In this document: positions 55,259 to 64,000 of the stretch, one piece after another
Position numbering within the stretch: the stretch's first letter is position 1
Layout: every line of letters starts with the position of its first letter
Source of the DNA: Nocardia sp. NBC_01327
GTDB taxonomy: Bacteria > Actinomycetota > Actinomycetes > Mycobacteriales > Mycobacteriaceae
Assembly: GCF_035958815.1 (NCBI RefSeq)
Contig: NZ_CP108383.1
Coordinates: forward strand, 868,001-932,000
Direction of reading: 5' to 3'
DNA length: 64,000 nucleotides
The notes under the pieces: generated by a model
Told to the model about the DNA's origin: nothing
Database searches by the model: none
Seen by the model: the letters and a program-made list of their open reading frames with translations, nothing else
Made by a program: the position numbers and the translations under genes

Positions 55259-56221
55259 CTAACGCGCGACAGCCTCCGACGCGGTACGCCCGCGACCCGA
55301 CTTCGTGACCGGCTTCTTCGGCGGCGCACCGACGAGTGTCACCAGCGTCGCCTCCGGGCGGCAGCAGAACCGGTACGGCGCCCACGGCGAGGTGCCCAGG
55401 CCGGCCGAAACATGAAGCTGCGTATGCGAACCCCACTGCGACGGACCCTTGACCCGCGACCGGTCGATACCGCAATTGGTCACCAGCGCACCGAAACCCG
55501 GCACACACAGCTGACCACCGTGCGTATGACCGGCCATGACCAGGTCGTAGCCGTCCGCGGCGAAACGATCCAGCACCCGCGGCTCCGGCGAGTGCGTCAG
55601 CCCGATGCTCAAGTCCGCCAACGGATTCGGCGCACCGGCGACGGTGTCGTAGCGATCGCGCTTCAGATGCGGATCATCCACGCCCGCGGTAGAGATCTTC
55701 ACACCGGAGACCTCGATATCGCGGCGCACATGCGTCAGATCCAGCCAGCCGCGCTCGGTGAACGCCGCCCGCATGTCCTGCCACGGCAGCGGGTCACCGA
55801 AAACGCGTTTGTGATCCTTCTTGAAGTACTTCAGCGGATTCTTCGGCACCGGCGCGAAATAGTCGTTCGAGCCGAAGACGAAGATGCCCGGACGCGCCAG
55901 CAGCCCGCCCAGCGCCTGCACCACCGCGGGCACCGACTTCAGATGCGAGAGATTGTCGCCGGTATTGACCACCAGGTCGGGTTCCAGCCGATCCAGCTCC
56001 CGCAGCCAGGCCTGTTTCAACTGCTGGCCGGGCATCATGTGCAGGTCGGAGATGTGCAATACCCGTAGCGACGGCTTGCCCGGCTCCAGCACCGGTAGCG
56101 TCGCCTCACGCAGCGTGAAGGCATTGCGCTCGATCAGCGTGGCGTATCCGACTCCGGCGACCGCGGCCCCTGCGGCTCCCAGTGCGGTACGGCGAAGGGT
56201 GGCGGTCGAGATAACGGGCAT
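55259..56221 (-). CDS. Metallophosphoesterase (Rv3683-like)
   Basis: Membrane-anchored phosphoesterase of 320 residues. The N-terminal helix (LGAAGAAVAGVGYATLI) may be a signal anchor. The metal motifs are HISDLHMMPG, NTGDNLSH, the GSNDYF (GNHD-equivalent) and HTHGGQLCVP. GSND replaces GNHE in some relatives, as here. In M. tuberculosis the homologue (Rv3683) lies beside ponA2, as it does here. Likely substrate is a lipid or nucleotide phosphate at the envelope. The ATG at 56221 abuts the divergent YqeY start region. Confidence 0.9.
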   Translation of the reverse strand: MPVISTATLRRTALGAAGAAVAGVGYATLIERNAFTLREATLPVLEPGKPSLRVLHISDLHMMPGQQLKQAWLRELDRLEPDLVVNTGDNLSHLKSVPAVVQALGGLLARPGIFVFGSNDYFAPVPKNPLKYFKKDHKRVFGDPLPWQDMRAAFTERGWLDLTHVRRDIEVSGVKISTAGVDDPHLKRDRYDTVAGAPNPLADLSIGLTHSPEPRVLDRFAADGYDLVMAGHTHGGQLCVPGFGALVTNCGIDRSRVKGPSQWGSHTQLHVSAGLGTSPWAPYRFCCRPEATLVTLVGAPPKKPVTKSGRGRTASEAVAR

Positions 56222-56290
56222 TTGCCCAGAATAGGCGACCCACGGAAAATGCGTACAGGCTCGCAGGTGATGAACGGTAGCGTGGCGGCC

Positions 56291-56755
56291 ATGTCGGAAC
56301 TCAAATCGAAGCTGCGTGCCGATCTCACCACGGCCATGAAGGCCAAGGACACGCTGCGCCTCAACACCGTGCGCAGTCTGCTCGCCGCCGTTCAGACCGC
56401 CGAGGTCGCGGGCACGGCGGCGAAGGAACTCACCGACGCCGAAGTGATCGCCGTGCTGTCGAAGGAATCGAAGAAGCGCAACGAATCCGCGGTCATCTAC
56501 GAGCAGAACGGCCGCGGCGAACTGGCCGCCACCGAACGCGCCGAAGAGGCCATCATCGACGAATACCTGCCGACGCCGCTCACCGACGCCGAGGTCGCCG
56601 ACATTGCCGACACCGCCATCGCCGATGTGGCCGAACAGCTGGGCGAGCGGCCGCACATGAAGCAGATGGGCCAGGTCATGAAGATCGCCACCGCCCTCGC
56701 CGCGGGCCGCGCCGACGGCTCCCGCGTCTCGGCCGCCGTGAAAGCGCGCCTCTGA
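56291..56755 (+). CDS. GatB/YqeY-domain protein
   Basis: Small protein of 154 residues. The sequence SELKSKLRADLTTAMKAKDTLRLNTVRSLLAA, then ELTDAEVIAVLSKESKKR and QLGERPHMKQMGQVMK, is the YqeY/GatB tail-domain signature. The family resembles the end of the tRNA amidotransferase subunit GatB, but free-standing proteins have unclear roles, perhaps RNA-related. The ATG at 56291 gives the usual length. It is monocistronic and divergent from the metallophosphoesterase; a strong terminator follows. Confidence 0.9.
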   Translation: MSELKSKLRADLTTAMKAKDTLRLNTVRSLLAAVQTAEVAGTAAKELTDAEVIAVLSKESKKRNESAVIYEQNGRGELAATERAEEAIIDEYLPTPLTDAEVADIADTAIADVAEQLGERPHMKQMGQVMKIATALAAGRADGSRVSAAVKARL

Positions 56756-56785
56756 CGCCAGGCCTCGCCCGGCGACTGAACAACA

Positions 56786-56818
56786 CGAGGCCCCTCGCCG
56801 TACAGGCGAGGGGCCTCG
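56786..56818 (+). terminator. Terminator after the YqeY gene
   Basis: Perfect 14-bp stem (CGAGGCCCCTCGCC and complement), five-base loop. Confidence 0.75.
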
Positions 56819-56880
56819 CGCTTCCACTGAGCAGGCAAGCGTGAGTCGGCGCGGCGGGCTGGCATAGGCCCTATCTGACG

Positions 56881-56911
56881 ACGGCCCCGCACCGAATAGG
56901 TGTGGGGCCGT
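56881..56911 (-). terminator. Terminator after the PBP gene
   Basis: CGGCCCCGCACC / GGTGTGGGGCCG stem with one G-U pair and a short loop, about 30 bases after the minus-strand PBP stop. Confidence 0.65.
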
Positions 56912-56941
56912 GGTCAGTTGGTGCGGTCGATCGGGATTCGG

Positions 56942-59317
56942 CTAGCGCGGAATCGGGATCGGGATGGGGATCGGTGGGAGGCGGGGCAATCCGGGTATCT
57001 GGGGGAGACCCGGGATGGTCGGCGCCGCGGGGTCGGTGGGCGGCGGCGCGGGCCGCTGACTGCCGTCGCTCACGGAGATGGTGATCACCGAGCCCGGAAT
57101 CGCCGAACCGTCCGGCGAACAACTCAGCACCGAGCCCTTGTTCGGACCGGGCGCCGAGGACACCGACACCTGGAAGCCCGCCGCGATCAGCGTCGAGGTG
57201 GCCTCGGCCTGCTGCTGGCCGATGACATCCGGGATCTGCGAATTATTGGATCCGCGCACGTACTTGTCGTCGATCGGCGGCAGACCCAGCGGGGGGAACT
57301 TGCCGAGCACGTTCTTCATCCCGCTCAGCCAGGTACGCGCCGGTTCATTACCGCCGTACAGGTTTCCGCTCCCGCAATTGCGCAGCGGGTACGAGCAGAT
57401 CTCGCCCGGCGTCGGGCTGTCACCGTAGATGTAGGTCGCACCGGCGAACGAGCCGCTGAAGGCCAGGAAGGCCGACGAGCGGTGCGTCTCTGTCGTTCCG
57501 GTCTTGGACGACAGCGGCAGGTTCCAGCCGATCGATCCGGCGGACCCGGCCGCGGTACCGCCGCCGATCACGTCATGGCTCATGGCATTGGCGAGCGTAT
57601 TCGCCAATCCGGGATCCACCACCTGCTCACAGGCCTGCTGCGTGAGCGGAACCTGCTTGCCACTGCGATCCACCACCTCCTTGATCGGAGTGGGCGGGCA
57701 CCAGCGGCCGCTGGACGACAGCGTCGCCGCGACATTCGACAGCTCCAGCGCGTTCACGGCGACCGGGCCGAGCGTGAACGAACCGAGGTTCTGCTCCTTG
57801 ACCATGTCGGCCAGGCTCTGATTGCCGTGCCCGGAGGTGCCCGGCTGCGCATAGGACCGCATGCCCAGGCGCACAGCCATATCCACCGTCGGCGTGACGC
57901 CCACCGCCTGAATCAGCTTGACGAAGGCGGTGTTCGGCGAGGTGGCCAGGGCTTCGGTCACCGACATCGGCGACTTGTAGTTACCGGCGTTCTTGACGCA
58001 GTAGGTTTCGGCCGGGCAGCCGGGCGTGCCGCTGTTACCCATGCCCTTCGCCTGGAAATTCGCGGGCACATCCAACTGCGCGCTGATACCCAGGCCCTTC
58101 TCCATGGCCGCGGCCGTGGTGAAGAGCTTGAAAATCGAGCCCGCACCGTCACCGACCAGTGAATACGGCTGCGGCTGAACGGTTTGGTGCGCGTTTCCGT
58201 CCAGCCCGTACGTGCGGCTCGAGGCCATGGCGAGCACCGGATGCGAATCCTGGCCCGGGGCCACGATATTCGTGACCGAGGCGATGTCGTCCAGATTCGG
58301 ATCGGCATTCTGCGAGGCCGCGGCCTTCACCGCGTTCTGCACATCCGGATCGAGGGTGGTCCGAATCAGGTAGCCGCCCTTGTCGATCTGGTCGCGGCTG
58401 ATGCCGGCATTGGCCAGATACTGCAGCGCGTAATCGCAGAAGAACCCGCGATCATTGGCCGCGATGCAGCCGCGCGGCAGGCCCTTCGGCTCGGGCAGCA
58501 CGCCCAGCGGCTGGGTCTTGGCCGCGCGGAATTCGTCGGCGCGGCTCGGGATGTTCCCGATCAGCGTGTCCAGCACGGTGTTCCGGCGCTCCAGCACACC
58601 CGTCGGGTTGGTGTACGGGTTCAGCTTGGAGCTGGACTGCACCATGCCCGCCAGCATGGCGGACTGCACGATGGTCAGATCCTTGGCGTCCACACCGAAG
58701 TAGGTCTGGGCGGCGTCCTGGATGCCGTAGGAGGAGTTGCCGAACGGCACCAGGTTCAGATAGCGGGTGAGGATCTCGTCCTTGGTGAGCTGCTTGTCCA
58801 GCGTCAGCGCCATCCGGATCTCCCGGATCTTGCGGGCGGGAGTGGTCTCGGTGGCGGCGCGGCGTTCGGCGTCGGTCTTGGCCACCACCAGCAGCAGGTA
58901 GTTCTTCACATACTGCTGGTCGATGGTGGAGCCGCCCTGCTGCACCTCACCGCCGGAGGTATTGGTCAGGAAGGCACGGAAGGTGCCCTGCCAGTCCACA
59001 CCTCCGTGTTCGGCGAAACGTTTGTCCTCGACAGAGACCAGCGACAACTTCATATCGTTGGAGATCTTGTCGCTCGGGACTTCGAAGCGCCGCTGCTCGT
59101 ACAGCCATGCGAACGGCGTACCGCTGGCATCGACCATGGTCGAGACCGCGGGCACCGCGCCCTCGACCAGTTCGGCGGAGACATTGTCGACGGCGTCGGC
59201 GGCTCGGTTCGAGATATAGCCGAAGCCGCCGGCGAGTGGGAACAGCAGCCCAGCGAGAAGGACAGCGGCCAGGATGCAGCTGCCGGCCAGTCTCGCGAGC
59301 GTTCGTGTGATCGGCAC
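56942..59317 (-). CDS. ponA2: Bifunctional penicillin-binding protein with PASTA domain (PonA2-like)
   Basis: Cell-wall synthase of 791 residues, class A PBP. After a membrane helix (ILAAVLLAGLLFPLAGGFGY), the glycosyltransferase domain has SVEDKRFAEHGG (catalytic Glu) and QQGGSTIDQQYVKN. The transpeptidase domain has the serine motif GSIFKLF, SxN SPNTAF and SSKTGTTE. A PASTA domain follows near residues 685-750 (IPDVIGQQQAEATSTLIAAG), then a Pro/Ile-rich tail (IPGLPQIPGLP). The gene order metallophosphoesterase, ponA2, WhiB4 matches M. tuberculosis Rv3683-Rv3681c. The tail is of unusual composition and is probably extracellular. Confidence 0.95.
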   Translation of the reverse strand: MPITRTLARLAGSCILAAVLLAGLLFPLAGGFGYISNRAADAVDNVSAELVEGAVPAVSTMVDASGTPFAWLYEQRRFEVPSDKISNDMKLSLVSVEDKRFAEHGGVDWQGTFRAFLTNTSGGEVQQGGSTIDQQYVKNYLLLVVAKTDAERRAATETTPARKIREIRMALTLDKQLTKDEILTRYLNLVPFGNSSYGIQDAAQTYFGVDAKDLTIVQSAMLAGMVQSSSKLNPYTNPTGVLERRNTVLDTLIGNIPSRADEFRAAKTQPLGVLPEPKGLPRGCIAANDRGFFCDYALQYLANAGISRDQIDKGGYLIRTTLDPDVQNAVKAAASQNADPNLDDIASVTNIVAPGQDSHPVLAMASSRTYGLDGNAHQTVQPQPYSLVGDGAGSIFKLFTTAAAMEKGLGISAQLDVPANFQAKGMGNSGTPGCPAETYCVKNAGNYKSPMSVTEALATSPNTAFVKLIQAVGVTPTVDMAVRLGMRSYAQPGTSGHGNQSLADMVKEQNLGSFTLGPVAVNALELSNVAATLSSSGRWCPPTPIKEVVDRSGKQVPLTQQACEQVVDPGLANTLANAMSHDVIGGGTAAGSAGSIGWNLPLSSKTGTTETHRSSAFLAFSGSFAGATYIYGDSPTPGEICSYPLRNCGSGNLYGGNEPARTWLSGMKNVLGKFPPLGLPPIDDKYVRGSNNSQIPDVIGQQQAEATSTLIAAGFQVSVSSAPGPNKGSVLSCSPDGSAIPGSVITISVSDGSQRPAPPPTDPAAPTIPGLPQIPGLPRLPPIPIPIPIPR

Positions 59318-59490
59318 GAGCCCTAGCCTAATTGCCCTTTGCGGCGGCCGGTGCCCGCCCGGCTCTGGTGTCCCTCAGTCGCAATAGTGCCGACTGCCCG
59401 GTTTTTGGTGACGAATGCATGGACGGACGTACCAGAAAATCTCGGCACGGTCTTGCGCTTGGCGCACTTGATTACCTAGATTGAGAACCC

Positions 59491-59510
59491 AGTGTGATAG
59501 AGCTAACACT
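59491..59510. promoter_or_regulatory. Dyad in the ponA2-whiB4 gap
   Basis: AGTGT / ACACT arms around ten bases, overlapping TGTGA; weakly similar to a CRP-type site. The gap (59318-59617) otherwise holds no gene. Confidence 0.3.
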
Positions 59511-59617
59511 CAAAGTGGAATGTGGTGCAGAACGCAGTGGGGTTGGGTAGCTGCGCTTTGTACACGCGATTCTGGAGCGCCGTGACCCGGTGTTCGGACT
59601 GCAAAGGGGCATACCAA

Positions 59618-59941
59618 ATGCACATGACTACCCCGATTGCTCGATTGGACGTGGAGCAGGCCGAAGCGAGAATCGCCTGGGTTTCCCAGGCCCGATGCAA
59701 GGAAGTAGATCCCGATCAGCTGTTCGTGCGTGGCGCAGCGCAGCGCAAAGCGGCAACCATCTGCCGGCACTGCCCGGTACTGATGGAGTGCGGGGCCGAT
59801 GCCCTGGACAACCGTGTCGAGTTCGGTGTGTGGGGCGGCATGACCGAGCGGCAGCGCCGTGCGCTGCTCAAGCAGCATCCCGAGGTGACATCCTGGGCCG
59901 ACTTCTTCCAGGTCCAGCGGACGCAGAAAGTAGCTATGTAA
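59618..59941 (+). CDS. whiB4: WhiB-family Fe-S regulator (WhiB4-like)
   Basis: Redox-sensing Fe-S protein of 107 residues. The four cluster cysteines are Cys27, Cys49, Cys52 and Cys58 (CRHCPVLMEC). The conserved turn GVWGGMTE is at residues 70-77 and is followed by a basic C-terminus. Start chosen at the ATG at 59618, with AAAGGGG nine bases upstream; the frame extends to 59522. In mycobacteria WhiB4 senses oxygen and nitric oxide and regulates antioxidant genes. Position between ponA2 and the ArsA pair matches M. tuberculosis Rv3681c. Confidence 0.92.
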   Translation: MHMTTPIARLDVEQAEARIAWVSQARCKEVDPDQLFVRGAAQRKAATICRHCPVLMECGADALDNRVEFGVWGGMTERQRRALLKQHPEVTSWADFFQVQRTQKVAM

Positions 59942-60072
59942 TCCTGATCCCCCATAAGCAGAACGGACCGAGCCCGCAACTGCGGGCTCGATCCGTGTCC
60001 GGGGTAATAACGGGCAGAACAGGCAAATCCTCCGGCGCTGATCAGGGGGGTTGCGCGATCACGACGTTCGGC

Positions 60073-61242
60073 TCAGGCCGAACGCTTATCGCCCGCCTCG
60101 GCGAGCTCATTGCCCACGGCCCGCAGCGCCTCCACATCCGCGACCTCGAACGGCAGTGCCGTCACGGCCGCGATCGGCACACTCGGATGCGCGCCGGTGA
60201 ACCGCTGCAGCAGGTGCTGCTCCCGCTTGGCGGTGGTCGCCCGCTGTGCGTGGATACGCAGGACCGCCGCGGCCAAAGCCGCCGGTGTCTCGGATGCGCC
60301 ATTCACCGCGGCCTCCGCAGCCAGCCGATCCGCGGCCACCTGGGCCTGCTCGGCCGAGAGCGAGGTCAGCAGCACCGGATGCGTGCGGTTCAGCACCAGA
60401 CCGGCCAGCGGCATCTTGTCCGTCGAGAGCCGGTCCACGAAGAAGGACGCCTCGCGCAGCGCATCCGGCTCGGCCGCCGCCACCACGATGAAGTGCGTCC
60501 CCGGCCGCGAGAGCATGGCGTAGGTGCGGTCCGCGCGATCCTGGAAACCGCCGAACATCGATTCCAGCGACTGCAGGAACACCGACGCGTCCTTGAGCAG
60601 CTGACCGCCCACAATGGTCGACACGCCGCGCAGCGCCAGACTCATCGCGCCGGCCACCAGTTTGCCGACCCCGCGGCCCGGGGCCATGATCACGCGGATC
60701 ATCTTCCCGTTCAGAAAATTGCCGAGACGCTTCGGCGCGTCGAGGAAGTCGAGGGCGTTCCGCGAGGGCGGAGTGTCGACCACGATGAGGTCCCACTCGC
60801 GCTTGCTCGCCAGCTGGCCCAGCTTCTCCATGGCCATGTACTCCGACGTGCCGCCGAAGGAGGACGCGACGGTCTGATAGATCGGATTGGCGAAGATCTG
60901 TTCCGCCTTCTCCGGGCTGGTGTGCTCGAGCACCATATCGTCGAAGGTGCGGCGCATATTCAGCATCATGGCGAACAGCTCACCCTTGACGCCGTCGCCC
61001 AATTCGACCTTCTGCGGGGTGTTTCCGAGGTCGCTGACGCCCAGCGACTGCGCCAGCCGGCGCGCCGGATCGATGGTCAGCACCACGACCTTGCGGCCCG
61101 CCTCGGCGGCCCGCAGTGCGATGGCCGCGGCGGTGGTGGTCTTGCCGACGCCGCCGGAACCGCAGCACACCACGATGCGTGCGGACGGGTCGGCGATGAG
61201 CTTGGAAATGTTCAGGGGGACGGTGGTGGCCGGAACGATCAT
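60073..61242 (-). CDS. ArsA/Get3-like ATPase, second subunit (Rv3680-like)
   Basis: Cytoplasmic P-loop ATPase of 389 residues. Deviant Walker [15 protein letters not shown] at residues 27-40, switch [17 protein letters not shown], and A-loop [13 protein letters not shown]. No arsenite-binding cysteines are seen. The two adjacent ArsA-like proteins in M. tuberculosis (Rv3679/Rv3680) form a complex named BagAB, linked as I recall to stress and glycerol tolerance. The ATG lies 2 bases past the first subunit's stop, so the two are co-translated. Confidence 0.92.
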   Translation of the reverse strand: MIVPATTVPLNISKLIADPSARIVVCCGSGGVGKTTTAAAIALRAAEAGRKVVVLTIDPARRLAQSLGVSDLGNTPQKVELGDGVKGELFAMMLNMRRTFDDMVLEHTSPEKAEQIFANPIYQTVASSFGGTSEYMAMEKLGQLASKREWDLIVVDTPPSRNALDFLDAPKRLGNFLNGKMIRVIMAPGRGVGKLVAGAMSLALRGVSTIVGGQLLKDASVFLQSLESMFGGFQDRADRTYAMLSRPGTHFIVVAAAEPDALREASFFVDRLSTDKMPLAGLVLNRTHPVLLTSLSAEQAQVAADRLAAEAAVNGASETPAALAAAVLRIHAQRATTAKREQHLLQRFTGAHPSVPIAAVTALPFEVADVEALRAVGNELAEAGDKRSA

Positions 61243-61244
61243 GG

Positions 61245-62285
61245 TCAGCGAACTCCCTGTGCGGTCAAGTGTTCGGCCAGCTCGTAGAGCCCGCCCAGGT
61301 CCATGCCGTCTGCCAGGGACGGCAGGTACAGCCGCGAGATATCGACCTTCGCGAGATCGGCGGCGTTCTCGTCCTGGGCGTGCAGGCGGGCGGAATGCTC
61401 CACGGTTTCGGCGATCAGGCCCTGGAAGTCGGCCTCCGACAGGGTGATTCCGGCCTCGGCCAGTCCGGCGCGCAGGGCGTCGGTGTCGAGGTCGCCCGCG
61501 GCGGCCCGCTCGCGCAGGGGCTTGGGCAGGAAGCCCTCGCTGGCGCGGTTCACGATGACGGTGCCGACATTCAGGTCATTGGCCTTGAGCTCGGCGAGCG
61601 CGTCGGCGGTCTCCTGGACCGGCAGCGCCTCCAGCAGTGTGACCAGGTGGATCATGGTCTGCGGCGAGTGCAGCAGCTTCGAGACGCTCTCGGCCTGCGA
61701 GGCGATCGGGCCGCCGCCGGCGATTTCGGCCATGGCCTGGGTGACGTCCAGGAAGCTGGCGATGCGGCCGGTCGGCGGGGCGTCGATGACGATCTCGTCG
61801 TAGGCCGGTTTGCCGGTGCTCTTGTCGACCCGCACCGCACACTCTTTGATCTTGCCGGTGAGGATGACGTCCCGCAGGCCCGGCGCGATGGTGGTGACGA
61901 ATTCGATGGCGCCGACCCGGCGCATGGCCCGGCCCGCGAAGCCCAGGTTGTAGAACATATCGAGGTACTCGAGGAAGGCGTGCTCCACATCCAGGGCCAG
62001 CGCCAGCACCTCGCCGCCACCGTCGGCGGCGGCGATGCGAGTCTCGGTGGGCGGCAACGGCGGCAGATCGAAGAGCTGGGCGATGGACTGCCTGCCCTCG
62101 ACCTCGACCAGTAGTACGCGGCGGCCCCCCGCCGCGAGTGCCAGCGCCAATGCGGCCGCGACCGTGGATTTCCCGGTGCCGCCCTTTCCGGATACGTAAT
62201 GCAGACGGGCTTTGTCTGCCCGCTCCGGCCAACCTGCTTCGACCCCCGGCTCAACCGAAACGGGCACTGCTATCGGTACTCCCAC
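61245..62285 (-). CDS. ArsA/Get3-like ATPase, first subunit (Rv3679-like)
   Basis: P-loop ATPase of 346 residues. Deviant Walker [17 protein letters not shown] near residues 30-45; switch [15 protein letters not shown]. It pairs with the gene at 60073 (2-base gap). GTG at 62285 ([11 protein letters not shown]) is chosen because the frame upstream is unlike protein; the ribosome site is weak. Fe-S or tail-anchor handling is not established in bacteria. The promoter of the pair should lie in 62286-62437, shared with the DUF4177-type gene. Confidence 0.9.
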   Translation of the reverse strand: MGVPIAVPVSVEPGVEAGWPERADKARLHYVSGKGGTGKSTVAAALALALAAGGRRVLLVEVEGRQSIAQLFDLPPLPPTETRIAAADGGGEVLALALDVEHAFLEYLDMFYNLGFAGRAMRRVGAIEFVTTIAPGLRDVILTGKIKECAVRVDKSTGKPAYDEIVIDAPPTGRIASFLDVTQAMAEIAGGGPIASQAESVSKLLHSPQTMIHLVTLLEALPVQETADALAELKANDLNVGTVIVNRASEGFLPKPLRERAAAGDLDTDALRAGLAEAGITLSEADFQGLIAETVEHSARLHAQDENAADLAKVDISRLYLPSLADGMDLGGLYELAEHLTAQGVR

Positions 62286-62437
62286 GCTCGCGAGCCTATA
62301 ACCCGTTCCTGGTTCATGCCCAGAAGAGACACCAACTGTCTGATACACCACTCTGAAATCTTTGCTTTCCCGATATCGGGTGCGCCAGAGCAGGGTCCGG
62401 AGTATGGGACGTCGTGGTCCGGGGCTAATCTCACGAC

Positions 62438-62602
62438 ATGAGTGATCTGACCGCCTGGGAGTACGCGACCGTGCCGCTGCTGACGCACGCCACCAAGGCA
62501 ATCCTCGACCAGTGGGGTTCCGATGGCTGGGAACTCGTCTCCGTGCTGCCCGGCCCGACCGGTGAACAGCACGTCGCCTACCTGAAGCGACCGAAGAACT
62601 GA
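62438..62602 (+). CDS. DUF4177-type small protein
   Basis: Protein of 54 residues. The pattern WEYATVPLLTH...LDQWGSDGWELVSVLPG is the DUF4177 signature. Predicted to be small and beta-rich; role unknown. The stop overlaps the RidA start (TGATG), so both are translated as a pair. M. tuberculosis has a small gene in the same place. Divergent from the ArsA genes. Confidence 0.9.
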   Translation: MSDLTAWEYATVPLLTHATKAILDQWGSDGWELVSVLPGPTGEQHVAYLKRPKN

Positions 62603-63069
62603 TGACCGCCGCCACCGCCTGGGCGGAGAACCTCGAAAAGCTCGGGCTCACCGTGCCTGCCGTGGCCGCACCCGTGGCCGCGTACATCCCGGCCGTGCGC
62701 ACCGGCAATCTCGTCTACACCTCCGGTCAGCTGCCCTTCGTGAACGGGCAGCTGACGGTCACCGGCAAGGTCGGCGCGGAGGTCTCCACCGCGCAGGCCG
62801 CCGAGGCCGCGCGACTGTGCGCGCTCAATGCGCTTGCCGCCGTGCATGATCTGGTCGGGCTCGACAATGTGGTGCGGATCGTGAAGGTCGTCGGATTCGT
62901 CGCCTCCGCACCGGGTTACAGCGATCAGCCGCTGGTCATCAACGGCGCATCGGAGTTCCTCGGCGAGGTCTTCGGCGATGCGGGCGTGCACGCGCGCTCC
63001 GCCGTCGGCGTCTCGGAACTGCCCAAGAACACCCCCGTCGAGGTCGAACTCATCGCGGAAGTTCGCTGA
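62602..63069 (+). CDS. RidA-family protein (Rv3678c-like)
   Basis: Protein of 155 residues of the RidA/YjgF family, imine/enamine deaminase fold. The N-terminal VYTSGQLPFVNGQ and the C-terminal VEVELIAEV core are typical. The catalytic arginine of RidA proper was not clearly placed, so deaminase activity is uncertain. The gene is coupled to the DUF4177-type gene by a TGATG overlap and followed by the MBL-fold gene after 88 bases. It matches Rv3678c by order. Confidence 0.9.
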   Translation: MTAATAWAENLEKLGLTVPAVAAPVAAYIPAVRTGNLVYTSGQLPFVNGQLTVTGKVGAEVSTAQAAEAARLCALNALAAVHDLVGLDNVVRIVKVVGFVASAPGYSDQPLVINGASEFLGEVFGDAGVHARSAVGVSELPKNTPVEVELIAEVR

Positions 63070-63157
63070 CGCCTGCCACTCTCGTGGCCGGCCGGGCCGA
63101 GGGAGTGTGGTGCGTTCAACCCTGGACCTGCCACGCTCCCTGAGTTAGGACAGAACG

Positions 63158-63967
63158 ATGACCCTCACTCATCCCGCGTACGAACAACTGCGGCAAGTGA
63201 CTCCGTCCGCCGCCGTTCTGCTGGCCGACAATCCCAGCGGAATGACGTTGCAGGGCACCAACACCTGGCTGCTGCGGGCGCCGCACAGTGCGGACTACAT
63301 CGTGGTGGATCCCGGTCCCAAGGATCGCAAGCACACCGAGGCGATCGTGCGCGAGACCGGCGGCAATATCGCGCTCACCCTCATCACGCACCATCACCAC
63401 GATCACACCGGCGGCATCGGCCGTCTGGTCAAGGCGACCGGAACGCCGGTGCGTGCCGCGGATCCCGAATTCCTGCACGGCTCGGAAGCTGTTCTGACGG
63501 ACGGTGAGGTCATCGAGGCCGCAGGGCTGCGGATCACCGTGCTGGCAACGCCCGGGCACACCCAGGATTCGGTGAGCTTCCTGCTCGACGGCCCCGATGA
63601 CGGTGATGCCGCACTGCTCACCGGCGACACCGTGCTCGGCACCGGCACCACGGTGCTCGAATCCCGCGACGGTGCACTGGCCGACTACCTCGAATCCCTC
63701 AAGCGGCTCGCCGAAGCGGCCCCCGCGCGAGTTCTACTGCCCGCGCACGGACCCGATCACCCCGACGCGCTCCCTGTCATCGACTTCTACATCAAGCACC
63801 GCGACGAGCGCCTGAACCAGGTTCGCGCCGCTCTCGCGGAGCTGGGCCCGAATGCGAAGGCCCTGCAGATCGTCGCCAAGGTCTACGCCGACGTCGACAA
63901 GCGCCTCTGGCCGGCCGCCCACAGCTCGGTGAACGCCCAGCTGGCGTATCTGCGCGCCGAGAAGTAG
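63158..63967 (+). CDS. MBL-fold metallohydrolase (Rv3677c-like)
   Basis: Hydrolase of 269 residues with the metallo-beta-lactamase fold. The metal motif is THHHHDHTGG (His78-81, Asp82, His83), with a later TPGHTQDSVSF and LTGDTVLGTG. The C-terminal LPAHGPD motif completes the site. Related to the LACTB2-type hydrolases that act on RNA or thioesters. The ATG lies after a short gap; no membrane segment. In mycobacteria crp follows on the other strand, beyond the window. Confidence 0.9.
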   Translation: MTLTHPAYEQLRQVTPSAAVLLADNPSGMTLQGTNTWLLRAPHSADYIVVDPGPKDRKHTEAIVRETGGNIALTLITHHHHDHTGGIGRLVKATGTPVRAADPEFLHGSEAVLTDGEVIEAAGLRITVLATPGHTQDSVSFLLDGPDDGDAALLTGDTVLGTGTTVLESRDGALADYLESLKRLAEAAPARVLLPAHGPDHPDALPVIDFYIKHRDERLNQVRAALAELGPNAKALQIVAKVYADVDKRLWPAAHSSVNAQLAYLRAEK

Positions 63968-64000
63968 CCCGAACACACACGTAGGGACCGGGTCGTCACT

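Noticed and set aside
59491..59510. CRP site before whiB4 as a firm call
   Set aside because: Only five-base arms and a partial match; kept as low confidence.

Overview
This is a high-GC actinobacterial chromosome segment, most likely Nocardia or a close mycolata relative. The evidence is gene content and order. One end carries the aspartokinase and aspartate-semialdehyde dehydrogenase pair. The other end carries metallophosphoesterase, a PASTA-type bifunctional PBP (PonA2-like), WhiB4, two ArsA/Get3-like ATPases, a DUF4177-type protein, RidA and an MBL-fold protein. That second run matches the mycobacterial block that leads to crp. CYP51, CYP125 and CYP123 homologues also fit this group. There is no prophage, CRISPR array or plasmid signature; this is ordinary chromosome with accessory patches.

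Layout. 1-1754: 3' part of lysC/ask, then asd. 1822-4965: a small unknown protein, an XRE regulator and a secreted serine hydrolase. 5426-8896: an AAA+ ATPase followed by two paralogous TPR proteins, each with one membrane segment; this is an uncharacterised module. 8949-11911: Acg-type nitroreductase, then a Fur-family regulator with catalase. 11977-17349: two TetR/target pairs (SDR and DHA2 efflux pump) with clear operators, around an LtrA-family membrane protein. 17441-20321: phosphotransferase, DUF7064-like protein and TetR. 20333-23185: a possible 20-aa membrane peptide, an array of hairpins, an odd double-LUD protein and a NarK-type transporter. 23313-30923: SGNH hydrolase, GMC oxidoreductase, CYP125, glutathione peroxidase, CYP51 and a TetR regulator. 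31012-37117: methyltransferase, DUF222-HNH protein, a pair of inverted repeats, and a toroid/methyltransferase/glycosyltransferase operon. 37216-47475: a minus-strand CMD/FAD/F420 operon diverging from a long plus-strand cluster (CYP123, SDR, ferredoxin, NTF2-like, unknown, acyl-CoA synthetase, acetoacetate decarboxylase-like, SDR). 47668-52069: ABC transporter, crotonase and aldehyde dehydrogenase. 52225-55206: PEBP protein, MmyB-type regulator, tRNA-Pro and a proline-rich membrane protein. 55259-63967: the conserved cell-wall/WhiB4/ArsA block.

How the genes may work together. Two regulatory signals tie distant genes into one lipid/sterol programme. Sites matching the KstR consensus (TnnAACnnGTTnnA, three of the five with an A in place of the first T) lie before the GMC oxidoreductase, CYP125, the CMD/CYP123 divergence, the decarboxylase-SDR pair, and the crotonase/aldehyde dehydrogenase divergence. 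A separate dyad built on GACACGTGTCC or GACAGCTGTC lies before cyp51, at the start of the adjacent tetR, and twice in the CMD/CYP123 intergenic region. This suggests that one TetR regulator co-controls cyp51 and the cyp123 cluster. In M. tuberculosis the homologues of these genes sit together (Rv0763c-Rv0771, as I recall it); here they are split but seem to share an operator.

Most unusual items: the shared operator regulon; a double-LUD protein that keeps LutB- and LutC-like parts but lacks the Fe-S ferredoxin region; the AAA-TPR-TPR module; two inverted copies of a roughly 170-180 bp element, each downstream of a convergent gene; and a run of six hairpins, two of which have the same ten-base loop. 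All functional statements rest on reading the sequence and remembered family features; no database search was run.
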